Source of the DNA: Anagrus nilaparvatae
Taxonomy: Eukaryota > Arthropoda > Insecta > Hymenoptera > Mymaridae
Assembly: GCA_022575985.1 (NCBI GenBank)
Contig: JAKSXM010000238.1
Location: forward strand, 14,526,001 to 14,590,000
DNA length: 64,000 nucleotides
Direction: 5' to 3'
The position numbers and the translations under genes are program-made. Below the pieces are notes generated by a model. That model did not search any database. It was given only the letters and a program-made list of their open reading frames with translations, and was not told the DNA's origin. Positions within the stretch are counted from its first letter, which is position 1; each line of letters opens with the position of its first letter. Positions 1-11,892 of this stretch are shown piece after piece.

Positions 1-3000
1 ACTTGGCTAAATTTCATCCGAAAAAGATAAGTTTTTTTTTCTTCTGGAGTGGTTTTTCCCTGGCAATCAGATTTTCTTATCTATTTTAAAAACGTTTTTC
101 TACCTAAAAAGTTATTTTGAAAATTTTGGGTAACTCAGATACGAAAAACACGTTTTTTGACATATAAGTGAAAAAATCTTTTTGGCACCTATCGCCGATT
201 TCTTGTTCACGATTTTTTTCGGTTTTCTGAAGGTTCAAACTATCTGAAAACACGGGTCATATCGATGTGCCCTCAAAAAAAAAATTTACGATTCCAGGCT
301 CGAATTAAGTATCAATTTTAAAATAATTGCTCATATGTATAAATCAATTTTATGTAACATTGTGTGACAATTGTATGTATTCATGAACTATGTATCTTAT
401 TTATTTGATTTATATATTGATGCATGAGTGTAAAAATTTTATGTTTAATTTTTTTTTTTAAATAAAATTATTAAAAATATTTGGTTGTGTGTCAGATTAA
501 TTGAAATAAATCACCTTTTAATTGTATTTGCCGAATATTTATTTTACATATTGATTGAAAAAAATGAGTTATACGTAATTTTTAATAAATTTGAAAGCTT
601 TAAGAATGAGGTGAGATTGCTTTGTGTGATCTAGGTCAGAAAATTAGGGATAGATAGTTGTATAAGGATAAGTAGGTAATGTTTTTAATATTTGGAGAAA
701 AGTGATGAAAATTGAAGAAACTCGCTTGGGTTATGAAAATACTATACTAAGAGGCTTTAAAAAGGATGAAAAGTTTTATGGAAAAGAATCGGTAGAAAAG
801 CAATGGGGTGTTGAAAAGGGATGCATAATAAATTTGAATAATCTCTTGGAATGAATATATTAGTTTTATTACGAAATTTAAGTTTCTATTATTATTTTTC
901 TAAAAGATTTACTTATTAATTTAGTATATTTAAATATAAAAGTTACTTATTCATACAAATGTTTATTATATGCATATAAATATAAGTTTTATCATTATTA
1001 TCAAATGAATACATGAATATATAAAATTTTGTACCTCTACGTATATTTACAAAGCCTCGTAAAATTAGCGTTAAAAGTAAATATAATATAAGCGAGTGAA
1101 GAGCAATAATAGAAAAGTTAAAAGTGGCATATAAGAGACAAAACTTTGACATTTCGTTTTAAATCAAGTTTTCTGTAGTTGTTTAGCTCCGTAAATTTTC
1201 AAAACTTTTAAAAAGTTATTCAAATTTTCCTTTTAAAAGTCATTAAAAAATAAAAAAAACGTCAACTGATTTTCTTAAATAAAAACAAATAGTACTTGCT
1301 AATTGTTATATCGCATAAATGGATGTAGGCAGAGAGAGAGCTTGGAGTAGTTGAAGCTAAAACCATTCAAATGATATTGTATATATTAACATCGACAACA
1401 TCGAGTTTGCAAATTATTTCTCTATAAACTGTGTTGTGTCGCTGTACTTTAGTTCAGAAAATTTAACTGTTATTTACAGAAAACAGATACTGACAACACA
1501 TTCATTTTCACAATACACAGCAAACTACTTGCTACTTACTTTTCCTATGCAAACACATTTAAATGTTCGCTCTCTCCTTATCTACATAAGAAATGTATAC
1601 ACGCGTTATTTACATTTTTGGTACTTGAATGCGCCTGTGCTAAAAAATGTCATCCAAGAAAAACGTCTTCGTTTTTTTCTTCTACATCATCATGCAGCAG
1701 CAACAATAACACAAAAAATACTTGCATTTCGTATTTATTATACACAGAGAATTTTCTAAAATACGATCCAAACACCTACACATTTATGCACGTCTAGTCT
1801 GTGTACACATGCAAATTTTCGAATATTCACTTGCGAGTAACATTAGAGGCGTTGGCAAACAAAACCGCATCTCTTCAATGCAAATGCCCTTTCTCATCTC
1901 TCTATAAGTAAAAAAGGTTTTAAAAAGTACTGCTGCATTTTTTCACACCTTTACTACACAACTAAAATTAAGGTCACGCTTGGCCACTTAAGCGCCGCAA
2001 CTTTTTTTTTTCTTTTTCAAGTTTGTTTACATACTGAATTTTCCTAAAGCTCTAAAAAAGCATAATTTTGTATACTGAAGGACGCTCGCCAAAAAATAAA
2101 GGGGCTTTCCTTAGATTTTAATAATAAACGAAGTGTAATTTTATTCAATTTTAAAAATGACGTTATATAATAATTAAAATAAAATTTGATAAAGGAAAAA
2201 AATGATAGCTTCTTTTATATACAGAAGGCGTCGCGTCATCGGATCAGGAGATTCAATTTACCAAAGATAAAATCTCCCGTTTTTTTTCTAAAGAAATGAG
2301 AAAGGACTTTACTTGTGGGAAGAAGTAGAAAAAAAAAGCTTTTTTGTATGTACCCTTTTATTTTTTATCTATTTATTTATCTTCTTGTGTTAAAGTTTAT
2401 TCTGATATTAGGCTCTTTTGATGATGCAGAGTCTAGTAGAGAAAAAAGTATCACGTTTAAATGATTATACCGACGTTTATTTTCTTTTTTATAATTTAAC
2501 TATGTAAAAAAGGTGTTGAAAATCTCAAACTTTTTTCCCCAAGTATAAATAAAAGCTTTTCGGAAAGGAAAAAAAAAACAAATGTTAAAAAATTTAAATG
2601 AAACGAAAACACTCACTTATTATAATAATCCATCTAAACACATGTTAAAAAAGAAGAGATGAAGAGCTTATAAAAGTAAATTATGGAATAATCTTTTTTT
2701 TATGTGTTATCGTAGGTTAATTTAATTTTCAATTTTTTATTTCAAATAAAGTAAAAAAGGTTTAATCATTTAAAAAAATATAAATTAAGGTGGAAAAAAA
2801 ATTTTAAGAGAATTTCATTGATTTTTGCTTTTTGTATTAAACTTTTACTTATTCTTTAGCAAGATTATTTTTTATCACTACACTGCAAACTTACTGTCAT
2901 TGAAATTTCGAATAAAGCTATTTATCCTAGAGTACCTCGTTGAATTATAAACATATTCTTAAAATTAAAATTCCAAGCATAGGAGCACAACAGTATTTTA

Positions 3001-3576
3001 CGTAAACAAATTTTGAAATATATAAAAAAGTAGCAACAAAGCTTGTTCTTTTTAAAATGAAAATCTAGTGCAGCGAATATTTTATTTAAATGAAAAATGA
3101 AAAAAATTTAATTTACATATGTGAGAATTAGTGAGCAGAAATATAAAATAAAAATATTTTTTATTATTTAAATTAATGTAAATTGAAATTTCAGCTTTGC
3201 AGATTTTTAAGTGAAAATGTAATTTCAGGATATTATTATCTCTCGGTAGTAAGATTTGTGGACAGATTTGTCGATAAGTTCATTATATTCTGACACAATC
3301 AATACCCGATACAATAACAGTATCTGTTAATTTACATTTCAAAGCATCGTTTATCTATCAATGAAACGATTGATTTTATTAATTTTGCACCTTCAAGTAC
3401 TGTCTAATATCTTGTCGAAAATTCTTATTTTAAGATATTGGTATTGAATTGTGAAAAGGCAAAAACGTCAATATGCTTTTCTTTGATGTATCATATTTCC
3501 TGGAATATTTAATTAATTTTACCTGTATACAATATTTCCTACTAACAATATTTCCTATAAAATCTGTGTAAAGCAA
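1..3576. other. AT-rich non-coding stretch, no gene recognised
   Basis: Both strands carry only short open frames in low-complexity A/T-rich DNA, and no protein family could be recognised. Positions 1-300 contain T-runs and a phrase around 205-240 (TTCACGATTTTTTTCGG, then TCTGAAGG) that faintly recalls the motif inside the foldback elements further on, so the left edge may be the end of such an element. Around 1320-1920 the composition is less extreme, with short GAGA and CAG/CAA runs. Intergenic or intronic sequence is the best description. Confidence 0.5.
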
Positions 3577-3694
3577 ATATTGGTTCCTCATAGAGGAACC
3601 TTTGTGATAGATGAAATTTTGATTTTTGATTTTTTGGCATATAAGCACGTTTTGGGACCCTAGGAAGCTAAAAAACCGGTTTTTAAAAAAAGTC

Positions 3695-3746
<52 letters not shown>

Positions 3747-4355
3747 ACCGGTGAAATTTCACAACCATTATGGAATTAAGACCTAATTTTTTTTTCAAAA
3801 ATTTTTTTATCAAAAAATCTCAAACTACTTTTTTTTTTTTTTAATTTGGATGTAATACCTCATTTATTTCCATGAAAGTACTTATATTTGAAAGTACGAT
3901 TTTTACTCGATATCTCAAATCTGATAATTAATTTTTTGAAAATTTTTTTCCCAAAATTTTTTTCACAAAAAAATACAAAGAATACCAAAATTTTTTTTTG
4001 TTCGGACGTAGTACCTAATTAATTTCTATGAGAGTACTAGTTTTAGAAAGCTTATTCATAGTAATTTTTTGAATCTGATACCGAATTTTTTCAAAATTTT
4101 TTTCTCAATATTAATAAAACAAAAAAATTAAAAAATCTGTAATATTGTTTTTTTTTTAAGTGTAATACCTAGTTTATTGAAATTTTTTTCTAAAAATTTG
4201 TTAAATAAAAAACATTAAATCACAGCAACATTTTTTTTCTTTTAAAATACGGTATTTAACTTTTTTTTATGAAATACTGATATCTCAAATTATAATTTTT
4301 ATTAGATAAAATAAACCATTATAAATATTTTGCTATTGTTAATGAGGAACCATAG
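3577..4355. repeat. Putative repeat element with short inverted ends, (TG)n and degenerate 155-bp internal repeats
   Basis: TGGTTCCTCAT near 3581 is matched in inverted orientation by ATGAGGAACCA near 4342-4352. The left end also forms a small hairpin (GGTTCCTC AT AGAGGAACC). Inside are a (TG)n microsatellite at about 3696-3740 and three degenerate units, each containing a version of TGTAATACCT, at about 3851, 4007 and 4161 (spacing 156 and 154). No protein is encoded. The limits and class are inferred; the inverted ends could be chance in such low-complexity DNA. Confidence 0.4.
3696..3747. repeat. (TG)n microsatellite
   Basis: About twenty TG dinucleotides in a row, flanked by TATG units (TATGTATGTA on the right). 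The repeat makes a spurious His-Thr reading frame on the minus strand. Confidence 0.9.
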
Positions 4356-4389
4356 TGCCAATCACTTGGCAGCGTTTTTTTTTTTTTTG

Positions 4390-7215
4390 ATTGATTGATT
4401 AAATTTTTATTTATACAAAATAATTGAAATACACGATATATCTTCTGTAAGTAATTAAAAATGAGACAACTAATATAAAAAATAAATAATTAAAATCAGA
4501 TTCTTGAAAAATTTCTGAAAATTAATTATATCAAAGAGTAAAATGTCCATAAAATTGAAGAAAATTAAAGTACACAAGGCGAAAATTTGTAACCTCAAGA
4601 AACTTTTCTTCGCAAAAGCTAATTTAGACGCAGTGTGAAATTTATGCTGCAGTCATAAAAATCTCCAACAGAGTCTTTTTAATGAAACCCCCTGGCTTTT
4701 ATTTAGCCTCCGATTAGTTTATTTTAGATAAAATAAAAATAACATTTTCCATTCATCTTCTCGGATTTGAATTTTTCGGGTCAATATGTACGTGTAGAAG
4801 GAGGAGGCGTATCGCATGTGCCACAAGATCTGAATACTGATTTTATATTCCATTGGAAATATATTTTACTTTTGAATAAAAGACATTTGCATTTTGATGG
4901 ACCCGGAGAAAAGAGTGCATTTGACGTGGCCCGTGCATTAAACTTTTCTCTGCAATGGCTAAACCTATGCATCGAAATGGAATATTTTACTTTTTTATCA
5001 TTTGTAATGCTTCCGAAATTCAATGCCATAACGTAGGAACTTTTCTATCAATTATTGTTCCTCCTTTTCTTCAAGACGTGAAAATCAACAGTAACAAATT
5101 AGTATGCATCAGTTCTCATTATACGCAATTTCATTTAGCCTAGTTTCTTTTTTGAAATTTAAGCAAATTATTAATTGCTGAGTTTTGAAATACATCGTAT
5201 TAGAAAATAACCGTAATTTATTGACCTGACTTTCCAAGATAACTAAATTGATTTTTTTCCCGTAAACTAATTTATAATTTTAATTAATAACATTCAGTGA
5301 TAAATTAAACATTTTTTAATATTAAAAGGAACATTTATTAGGTTTACGATTAATTAGAAGCAGAGAATATTAAAAAATGTAATAAGCGGTGGGTTTAAAG
5401 ACAAATAAATTTACTGGAAAGAATATAACAGTTATGACCACCAGCTGTGGACAGAAATTAAGGCTGGGAATTCTAATGTACAATTATTTTTTACGATTTC
5501 ATTTAGTTTTTACCGTGCGTAGTTTTGGTTAAATTATCAATAAAGCGCATTTCCACGTATTTCAGTTGAGTTATCGAGTATTCATAAACGTTATAATAAG
5601 ATCAAGCACAGAAATTCATTATTCTTCTTAGATGCTTTTATAACAATAATAAATCTTCATTAAAAAAGATTTCTTCAAAAACTCTGCATGAAATAAATGT
5701 ATTTTATTTTATTTATTTTTCAACTCTTGTACAAACAGCTCATGATTAACTCGAAGAAGTACTTTATTTGAATAAAAATCAGTAATTTTTCATGAATTTA
5801 TCTTTTGAATAAAAGTTTATGTCATAATTAGAAAAACGTTATATCTTTATTGTGTTTACCAAGCTTTTCAGAGTCTTAAGTTAAGACAGACTTCTGTCTA
5901 GGCGAATTCAACGGAGCTGTCTCATCAATCCTCATCAAGAGTTGCTTTTTTAATGAGCGTATTTTTATTTCCATACATATTTATGAAATAAACGTCAGAA
6001 AAATGCATAGGAAAATTTTATGAGCAAAGTCAACAGGCTTCTTCCGCACACGCGGTTCGATCAATTCCCTCGAGCAGTAACTCAAAGTATAATGTCACAT
6101 TTGTAAATGACTGACGCTTTTTGATTTCGACGAATCTCGCGGAGTCTAGCTCGTTATTTTCGTACGTATATCCGTATAAGCCTCGGGATTTTTTTCAAAT
6201 GGGCTAATCCGCTCTCGTCGATAATGCTATATATCCGGTTTCGTCATTTCTCTTTTCATTCTCGATTAATAGTCGATTTTTCTTTTGTAAATTATGCCTC
6301 GGCTGAAAATGGAAGCTCATTAATCTAATTTTTCCATAAAGTATTCAAAACTCTTTTTCGAAGGACTTTTGTCTAGTTTTCTAGAAAACGAATGTAATTT
6401 GTCGATAGCGATAACCTCCAGAAAGAGAGAAAGACGGAGAGAGCTTTTATGAACTCATTTGCTGAGCAAGCAACATTAACTATATCAGAGAGAAGGTTTG
6501 TAAAAGAGAGAACTTCATGAGAACTTCTCCATTTATCACGTAAGTTTAGAATGTTAAATGTTTGAAATTTCAAAACTATCGAACCGTATGAAAATTATAA
6601 GCCGTTGAATTCATGTATAGTCTTATTAAGAGAAAATATTAGAGAAAAAAATTATACTTTTTATATACTTTGGTCACGTTATTTTTTTATGAAAAGAAAC
6701 ATTACAATAAATCTTTAATCAAATTATAATATGGACAATTTAATTCCTCGACGTTTATTCTGATTTTAAATTACACTCATATTTCTTCTTTAGAAAATAA
6801 AGTCGTTAATTAAATTATATTTAACAATTTTTTTTTTTCAACTCTTGTGAAAATATCCTTGAAACTTTTTACTCGCTTGTTTGTTTGAAACTTGAATTCA
6901 AAAATTAAAATTTCTTAAAATTGGGACTTAATATGACTTTTTCAAATTTCGCCATTAAAAATCTTATAATAAATGTAAAAATTACTAAATACATTTTAAA
7001 ATAATTGAAAATGAAAAATTAATATTGAATACGTAACTAAAACATAATCCATAAAAAAACTTTGTAAATAAAAAATTAAGGAAATTTTAGAAAAATTTAT
7101 CTTCATGATGTAACCAAGGTTAATTCAACTGTTAAAGTCAAATGTTAATAATAAAAATAATAATGATTCTAGCAAAAATGTGAATAAAACTTAAATTATG
7201 TGCTTGTGATAATAC
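4390..7215. other. Non-coding stretch with a less AT-rich island
   Basis: No gene is recognised. The open frames at 4767-5036 and 4781-5029 overlap on opposite strands, the plus-strand one has no ATG start, and neither has a recognisable domain. Between about 5880 and 6560 the base composition is more balanced, with several CG dinucleotides (GCACACGCGG, ACGAATCTCGCGG, CGTACGTATATCCG). That could mark a conserved regulatory element or an untranslated exon, but no promoter or splice pattern could be fixed. Confidence 0.4.
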
Positions 7216-7216
7216 C

Positions 7217-7330
7217 CTTTGGACAACTGCTTAAGTAGCAACATTCTTTTAAATAAAGTTATAGTTTTTGTGCTACTAAATTATTTAGTTACATTATTTT
7301 TACATCACCAATTCCTATTATTGATTGTTA
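7217..7330 (-). repeat. Left member of a flanking inverted repeat pair (partner 11093-11176)
   Basis: GGACAACTGCTTA at 7217, followed by GTTTTTGTGCTACTAAATTA, TTAGTTACATTATTTTTACA and CACCAATTCCTATTATTGAT, is found as the reverse complement at 11093-11176. The left copy carries about 26 extra bases after GCTTAAGTAGC. The pair brackets the 2-kb palindrome and the BEL/Pao relic. It could be the ends of a larger composite element, or two inverted copies of one dispersed repeat. Confidence 0.7.
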
Positions 7331-7429
7331 GAATATTTTTAAAAACTTTTGTTTGTCCCCAAATTGCAAATTTTAATATATATGATATTTTAAATTAAAT
7401 ACACAAAATTGTGAAAAATTTTAATTTTT

Positions 7430-7870
7430 TTTCCATCTATTTTACAATTTATTTTACACATAACGACTACGCGTTTCGGGAATAAATTCCCATCATCAGG
7501 TCATTCACTGATCTCAATTAATTATTGAGAAGTCATATTAAAAATATATAAAAACTAAATTTAATTATTTATTTAGTACGAGCTTGCCGTGTTGATGCTC
7601 GTGTAAGACTGAAATATTTCTTTATTATTTATATTTGTTTACAGTTTATGTATATAGTTTATTGAACTTATAATATTTAAATTTGGCTATTTTCAATTAT
7701 TCTATCAAACAGTAAATTAATTTTATAAATTAATTTAACCTTTAATAATTTATTTTAATCACTTTTTGTTTGTTTATATATCTCATACTCTTCTAATGTA
7801 TCCAAGTATTTACCTTTATTGCAATAATGAATTGGTGTTAAATTTGTGTGTATGTCACTAGAAGATTAGA
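7430..7870 (-). mobile_element. Decayed retroelement tail (minus strand)
   Basis: On the minus strand, a piece at about 7850-7780 reads CNKGKYLDTLEEYE, and a later piece at about 7503-7465 reads PDDGNLFPKR (from CATCATCAGG / CGCGTTTCGGG on the plus strand). Both phrases resemble the C-terminal end and 3' region of reverse-transcriptase-encoding repeats widespread in arthropod genomes. That is my recollection of such repeats, not a database result. Stops and frame changes separate the pieces, so it is a relic. The class (Penelope-like or another non-LTR type) is not settled. Confidence 0.35.
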
Positions 7871-7893
7871 AGAAGAATATTAGAATACTTGGC

Positions 7894-8111
7894 TTATGAG
7901 GAATTTGAACCAATTCAAATGGTTTTATGCGAATAAAACCAAAAAACCTAAAAATCCAAAAATTTTCAATATCACTTAAATCCGTTTATATCAGCTTTTT
8001 TGAGCTCACCAACCCCTTGAAGGATATAAATATAAATTTTTAACTGTTCCAAACCTTTTCAAGTCCAAAAAAACAAGAAATTTGAAAAATCAAAAAATCC
8101 ACCATTTTCCA
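7894..8111 (+). repeat. Single diverged monomer of the 312-bp satellite
   Basis: This stretch follows the order of the satellite unit arrayed at 20632-23262: TTATGAGGAATTT, AATGGTTT, GCGAATAAAACC, AAAAATCCAAAAATTTT, CACTTAAATCC, TTTATATCAG, then AAACCTTTT and AAAAATCAAAAAATC. Identity is lower than within the array. It ends exactly at the palindrome boundary, where the monomer would continue ATATACCCCTTTGGG. The right flank of the palindrome resumes with TAACCCTT, so the palindrome probably landed inside a monomer. Confidence 0.75.
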
Positions 8112-10086
8112 TATACTATCGGTTTGAAAAAGATGCGAACCTCGAGTTTTTTATTAATATTTTCCCCAAAAATAAAGATAATTTAATGAAATAAAATTTT
8201 TCTAAAAATTTAACCATATTTTTATTCGAATCTCAAAGGAATTTAACGTAAATATTCTAGAAGTGATTTTATTGCAAAAACAAATAAAAAAACGAGAATT
8301 TTAAGAATTTTTTTTTCGCTCCATGACTTTAGACCCAAAAAAAGAATTGAAGGAATCATCCGATTTTGACAAAAATTTAACCAGTGATAAATACACCTTT
8401 CTTGTGCATGATACAATTTTGAAAATTTAAATATTTCAATTCGCAAATTTTTTATGGGCTTCAGAAGAAGAGGCCTTCATCTCATCAACAAATTGTCGTA
8501 TCGGCTTCGTTTTTTTTTTAATCGATAGCTTACTGTTTGTAGATTAAAAATATATATTTTGTTAATGTAGCGAATTATCGATTTCTGAGCAATAACGATT
8601 CTAAAATACGGACAGGTGCATTCTATTCATCTATTGTTTTTCACTGTTTTAACCCGTTTTCATGAATAATTAAAGAAAAATAATATTCTTCGCCTCTCAT
8701 TATTCTTAATTTGTTCGTTCATGCTACAACATCTGGTATGAGAAATAAAAATTAATTTGAAAATTTTTAAAAAAATTGCAATTTTCAATTACCGTATGAA
8801 ATGTGCCGATTAATCTGCCTAAAAAGAACTTTGAATCGCAAAAATCCGCCAAAAAATGGTCAATGTAGAGGGTTAAAATCAAAAGGGTAAAATTTTTTGT
8901 TTTGCTTATATCAACGTCGGTTTTTGATCGATTTTTACGATTCAAATTGCTAATTAATCAGTTTTTTTAATAGAGAAAATTAGCAAATGGAAAATAAAAA
9001 TCTTTGAGCAATTAGCAAAAATGAAAAGAAAAATTTTGAGACCGGATAGACAAAAGAGATATCTCGCTGCGAAACAGTTAAGGTTGGAAAGATATATTTT
9101 TTTGGGTCTCACCCTGGTCTCAGCGGGATAAATTAAAATTTTTTTTATGTATACGATCTCAAAATTTTTCTTTTCATTTTTGCTAATTGCTCAAAGATTT
9201 TCATTTTCCATTTGCCAATTTTCTCTATTAAAAAAACTGATTAATTAGCAATTTGAATCGTAAAAATCGGTCAAAAACCGACGTTGATATAAGCAAAACA
9301 AAAAATTTTACCCTTCTGATTTTAACCCTCTACATTGACCATTTTTTGGCGGATTTTTGCGATTCAAAGTTCTTTTTAGGCAGATTAATCGGCACATTTC
9401 ATACGGTAATTGAAAATTGCAATTTTTTTAAAAATTTTCAAATTAATTTTTATTTCTCATACCAGATGTTGTAGCATGAACGAACAAATTAAGAATAATG
9501 AGAGGCGAAGAATATTATTTTTCTTTAATTATTCATGAATACGGGTTAAAACAGTGAAAAACAATAGATGAATAGAATGCACCTGTCCGTATTTTAGAAT
9601 CGTTATTGCTCAGAAATCGATAATTCGCTACATTAACAAAATATATATTTTTAATCTACAAACAGTAAGCTATCGATTAAAAAAAAAACGAAGCCGATAC
9701 GACAATTTGTTGATGAGATGAAGGCCTCTTCTTCTGAAGCCCATAAAAAATTTGCGAATTGAAATATTTAAATTTTCAAAATTGTATCATGCACAAGAAA
9801 GGTGTATTTATCACTGGTTAAATTTTTGTCAAAATCGGATGATTCCTTCAATTCTTTTTTTGGGTCTAAAGTCATGGAGCGAAAAAAAAATTCTTAAAAT
9901 TCGCGTTTTTTTATTTGTTTTTGCAATAAAATCACTTCTAGAATATTTACGTTAAATTCCTTTGAGATTCGAATAAAAATATGGTTAAATTTTTAGACAA
10001 ATTTTATTTCATTAAATTATCTTTATTTTTGGGGAAGATATTAATAAAAAACTTGAGGTTCGCATCTTTTTCAAACCGATAGTATA
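8112..10086. repeat. Near-perfect 2-kb palindrome (inverted repeat with 115-bp spacer)
   Basis: The left arm 8112-9041 is the reverse complement of the right arm 9157-10086, with one constant axis (paired positions sum to 18198). There is therefore no net insertion or deletion over about 930 bases, and I noticed only about nine single-base differences. The spacer is 9042-9156. The outer ends read TATACTATCGGTTTG and its complement, compatible with a TA target duplication. The arms contain no supported gene: the mirrored frames in both arms start at TTG, not ATG. It could be a foldback transposon or a recent inverted duplication. Assembly artefact is less likely because the arms differ. Confidence 0.9.
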
Positions 10087-10149
10087 ACCCTTATATCATC
10101 ATTTAATGACAGAAGAGGACGCGAATTTAAATCTTTTATAACTTTATCC

Positions 10150-11040
10150 ATTTTTTAGGGACAATCTTTTGAGAGTAGGTGGTCGTTTATGCCATGCATT
10201 AATAGGTTTCGAAGAAATGCATCCTTTCATACTTCCTTACACATCAAATTTGTCCGTATTGGTTACTCGTTATGTTCACTGTATTCAGACTATTTATGGT
10301 GGCATTAAACTCACACTTTCCACTATAAGACAACAATATTGAATTGTTAATGAACGCAATATAGGTATCAAGAAATAGCACAACGTTTATCAGATATAGA
10401 GAAAGTGCTCTGTATCAAAAAATGGGTAATTTACCAGCTGTCAGGTTTCATACAAATAATGATGCACTGATTTACTTATTCAGGGATCGACTATGCAGGA
10501 CCTTTTAACATCAAAGCTTTCAAATTTAGAGTTATAAAACATATAAAGCATATATAGCTATTTTTGTATGTCTCGTTACCAAAGCTGTACATATAGAATT
10601 AGTAGAAAGTTATAATAGTTCAGATTTTTTGGCTGCTTTTAGACGGTTTCTCAGTTAGAGGTGAATGTCGAGAAATTTATACTGATAACGGTACAACTTT
10701 TGTTGGAGCTTCCCAAGAAATTTCTGACCTATTTACAAAAGGTTATGATCATTTAAAAGAAATTATTTATACTTTAAAGTTTGAAAATGTAAAATGGCAT
10801 TTTATTCCGTCCTCTGCTCCAAATTTTCGTGGCATATGGAAAGCCGCCGTTAAATCAGCTAAACTTTATTTAAAAAAGGTATTAGGGAAACAAGTCCTTA
10901 CACTTTGTCATTTTTACACTCTCTTAAAACAGGTAGAAGCCTACTTGAATTCGCGCCCTCTTCTGCCATTAAATGATGATATTAGTTACTTAGAGATATT
11001 GTCTCCTTTCCAATTAATTGTAAAATCAAAAAAATCCGGC
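10150..11040 (+). pseudogene. BEL/Pao-type LTR retrotransposon integrase remnant, inactivated
   Basis: Translated fragments match the order of a BEL/Pao integrase. They are an HHCC-like region (LRVGGRL from 10169, then HPF, then GGIKLTLSTIRQQY), GNLPAVRF near 10425, GIDYAGPF with the first catalytic Asp near 10499, CLVTKAVHIELV near 10570, IYTDNGTTFVGA with the second Asp at 10684, and IPSSAPNFRGIWKAAVKSAK near 10804-10863. The last fragment, EAYLNSRPLLPL, begins near 10936. The expected catalytic Glu after GIW is Lys (codon 10840-10842). An in-frame TGA at 10340 stands where Trp is usual, and the fragments lie in three frames, so several frameshifts exist. No gag, protease, RT or LTRs are visible nearby. 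It is a dead fragment. Confidence 0.85.
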
Positions 11041-11092
11041 TCGAAGGACCAGAATGAGATTAGAGTTGTGGACTGTATTTTATAACTAATTA

Positions 11093-11176
11093 AATCAATA
11101 ATAGGAATTGGTGGTGTAAAAATAATGTAACTAATTAATTTAGTAGCACAAAAACTACTTATAAGCAGTTGTCCTA
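11093..11176 (+). repeat. Right member of the flanking inverted repeat pair (partner 7217-7330)
   Basis: AATCAATAATAGGAATTGGT through GCAGTTGTCC is the reverse complement of the block at 7217-7330. It lies directly after the BEL/Pao relic. Confidence 0.7.
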
Positions 11177-11399
11177 AGACTGGCGTTGTGCGCAGCTTTA
11201 CAAGGCACGCGCTTACTTATACACACACGCGCGCATACATATAACTATTATTATATTCGCGTTAACATAAAATATTATAAATATTAAAGTGTATTCTTTA
11301 ACACTTAGAATTTCGCAAAATTTTCAAAATAAGATTTTTTAAATCCTAAAATTTCAATTTCTACGTATAAAGCAGCTTTTAACCTTATATTATAATGAT

Positions 11400-11891
11400 C
11401 TAAACTATTTATATTTTAATTATGAGTTCAGTGTGTGAAAAGATCACATTAAAACTCCATATATTGCAGCATTAAAATCATTTAACTCCCTACCTAGGAT
11501 TGCTAAAAATTTTAACACCAATACCCCTAAAGCTTCAAAAAAAGTTTTGGATTTCTCTCTAAGTATTAATGTATTTTCTATTGATACATTGTAATTTTAT
11601 AATTATTTTACTCATCTAAGTACTTTTCTTTGTATAACTTTAAATTTTATACCCTTTTATATATTGTAAATTTTAATTCATATTGAGTATTTAATTGTAA
11701 TTAAATGTAATTTTATTAACTGTAAGTATTATTTAATTTTAATACTATCTTCTGCACAGAAAGTTTTTAGCTGACTCTGGGTTGTTCAACTTGTAATATA
11801 ATGTAATATATTGTATTTTGTATACTTTGTTTTAAGCTGATTAATTGTAAAATAGTTGAATAAATAAATTAATAAATAAATAAATAAATAT
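11400..11891 (+). mobile_element. 5'-truncated non-LTR retrotransposon (LINE) tail with TAAA-type 3' end
   Basis: Around 11478 a short frame reads SFNSLPRIAKNF, similar in style to the extreme C-terminus of LINE ORF2 proteins, where an FNSLP-like phrase is common. A stop and an A/T-rich 3'UTR follow. The segment ends in repeated AATAAATA units (11860-11890), a tail typical of some LINEs. Everything upstream is missing, as expected of a 5'-truncated insertion. The family assignment is inference. Confidence 0.5.
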
Positions 11892-11892
11892 G

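Noticed and set aside
3430..3813. 127-codon minus-strand frame with a His-Thr run
   Set aside because: The run is the translation of a TG microsatellite inside a repeat element; no domain is present.
4767..5143. Overlapping frames of 89, 82 and 62 codons
   Set aside because: They lie on both strands of the same DNA, the longest starts at TTG, and no family or splice context supports any of them.
8243..9955. Mirrored frames of 67 and 73 codons in both palindrome arms
   Set aside because: They are identical only because the DNA is inverted. They begin at TTG rather than ATG, have no domain, and their flanks look like A/T-rich non-coding DNA.
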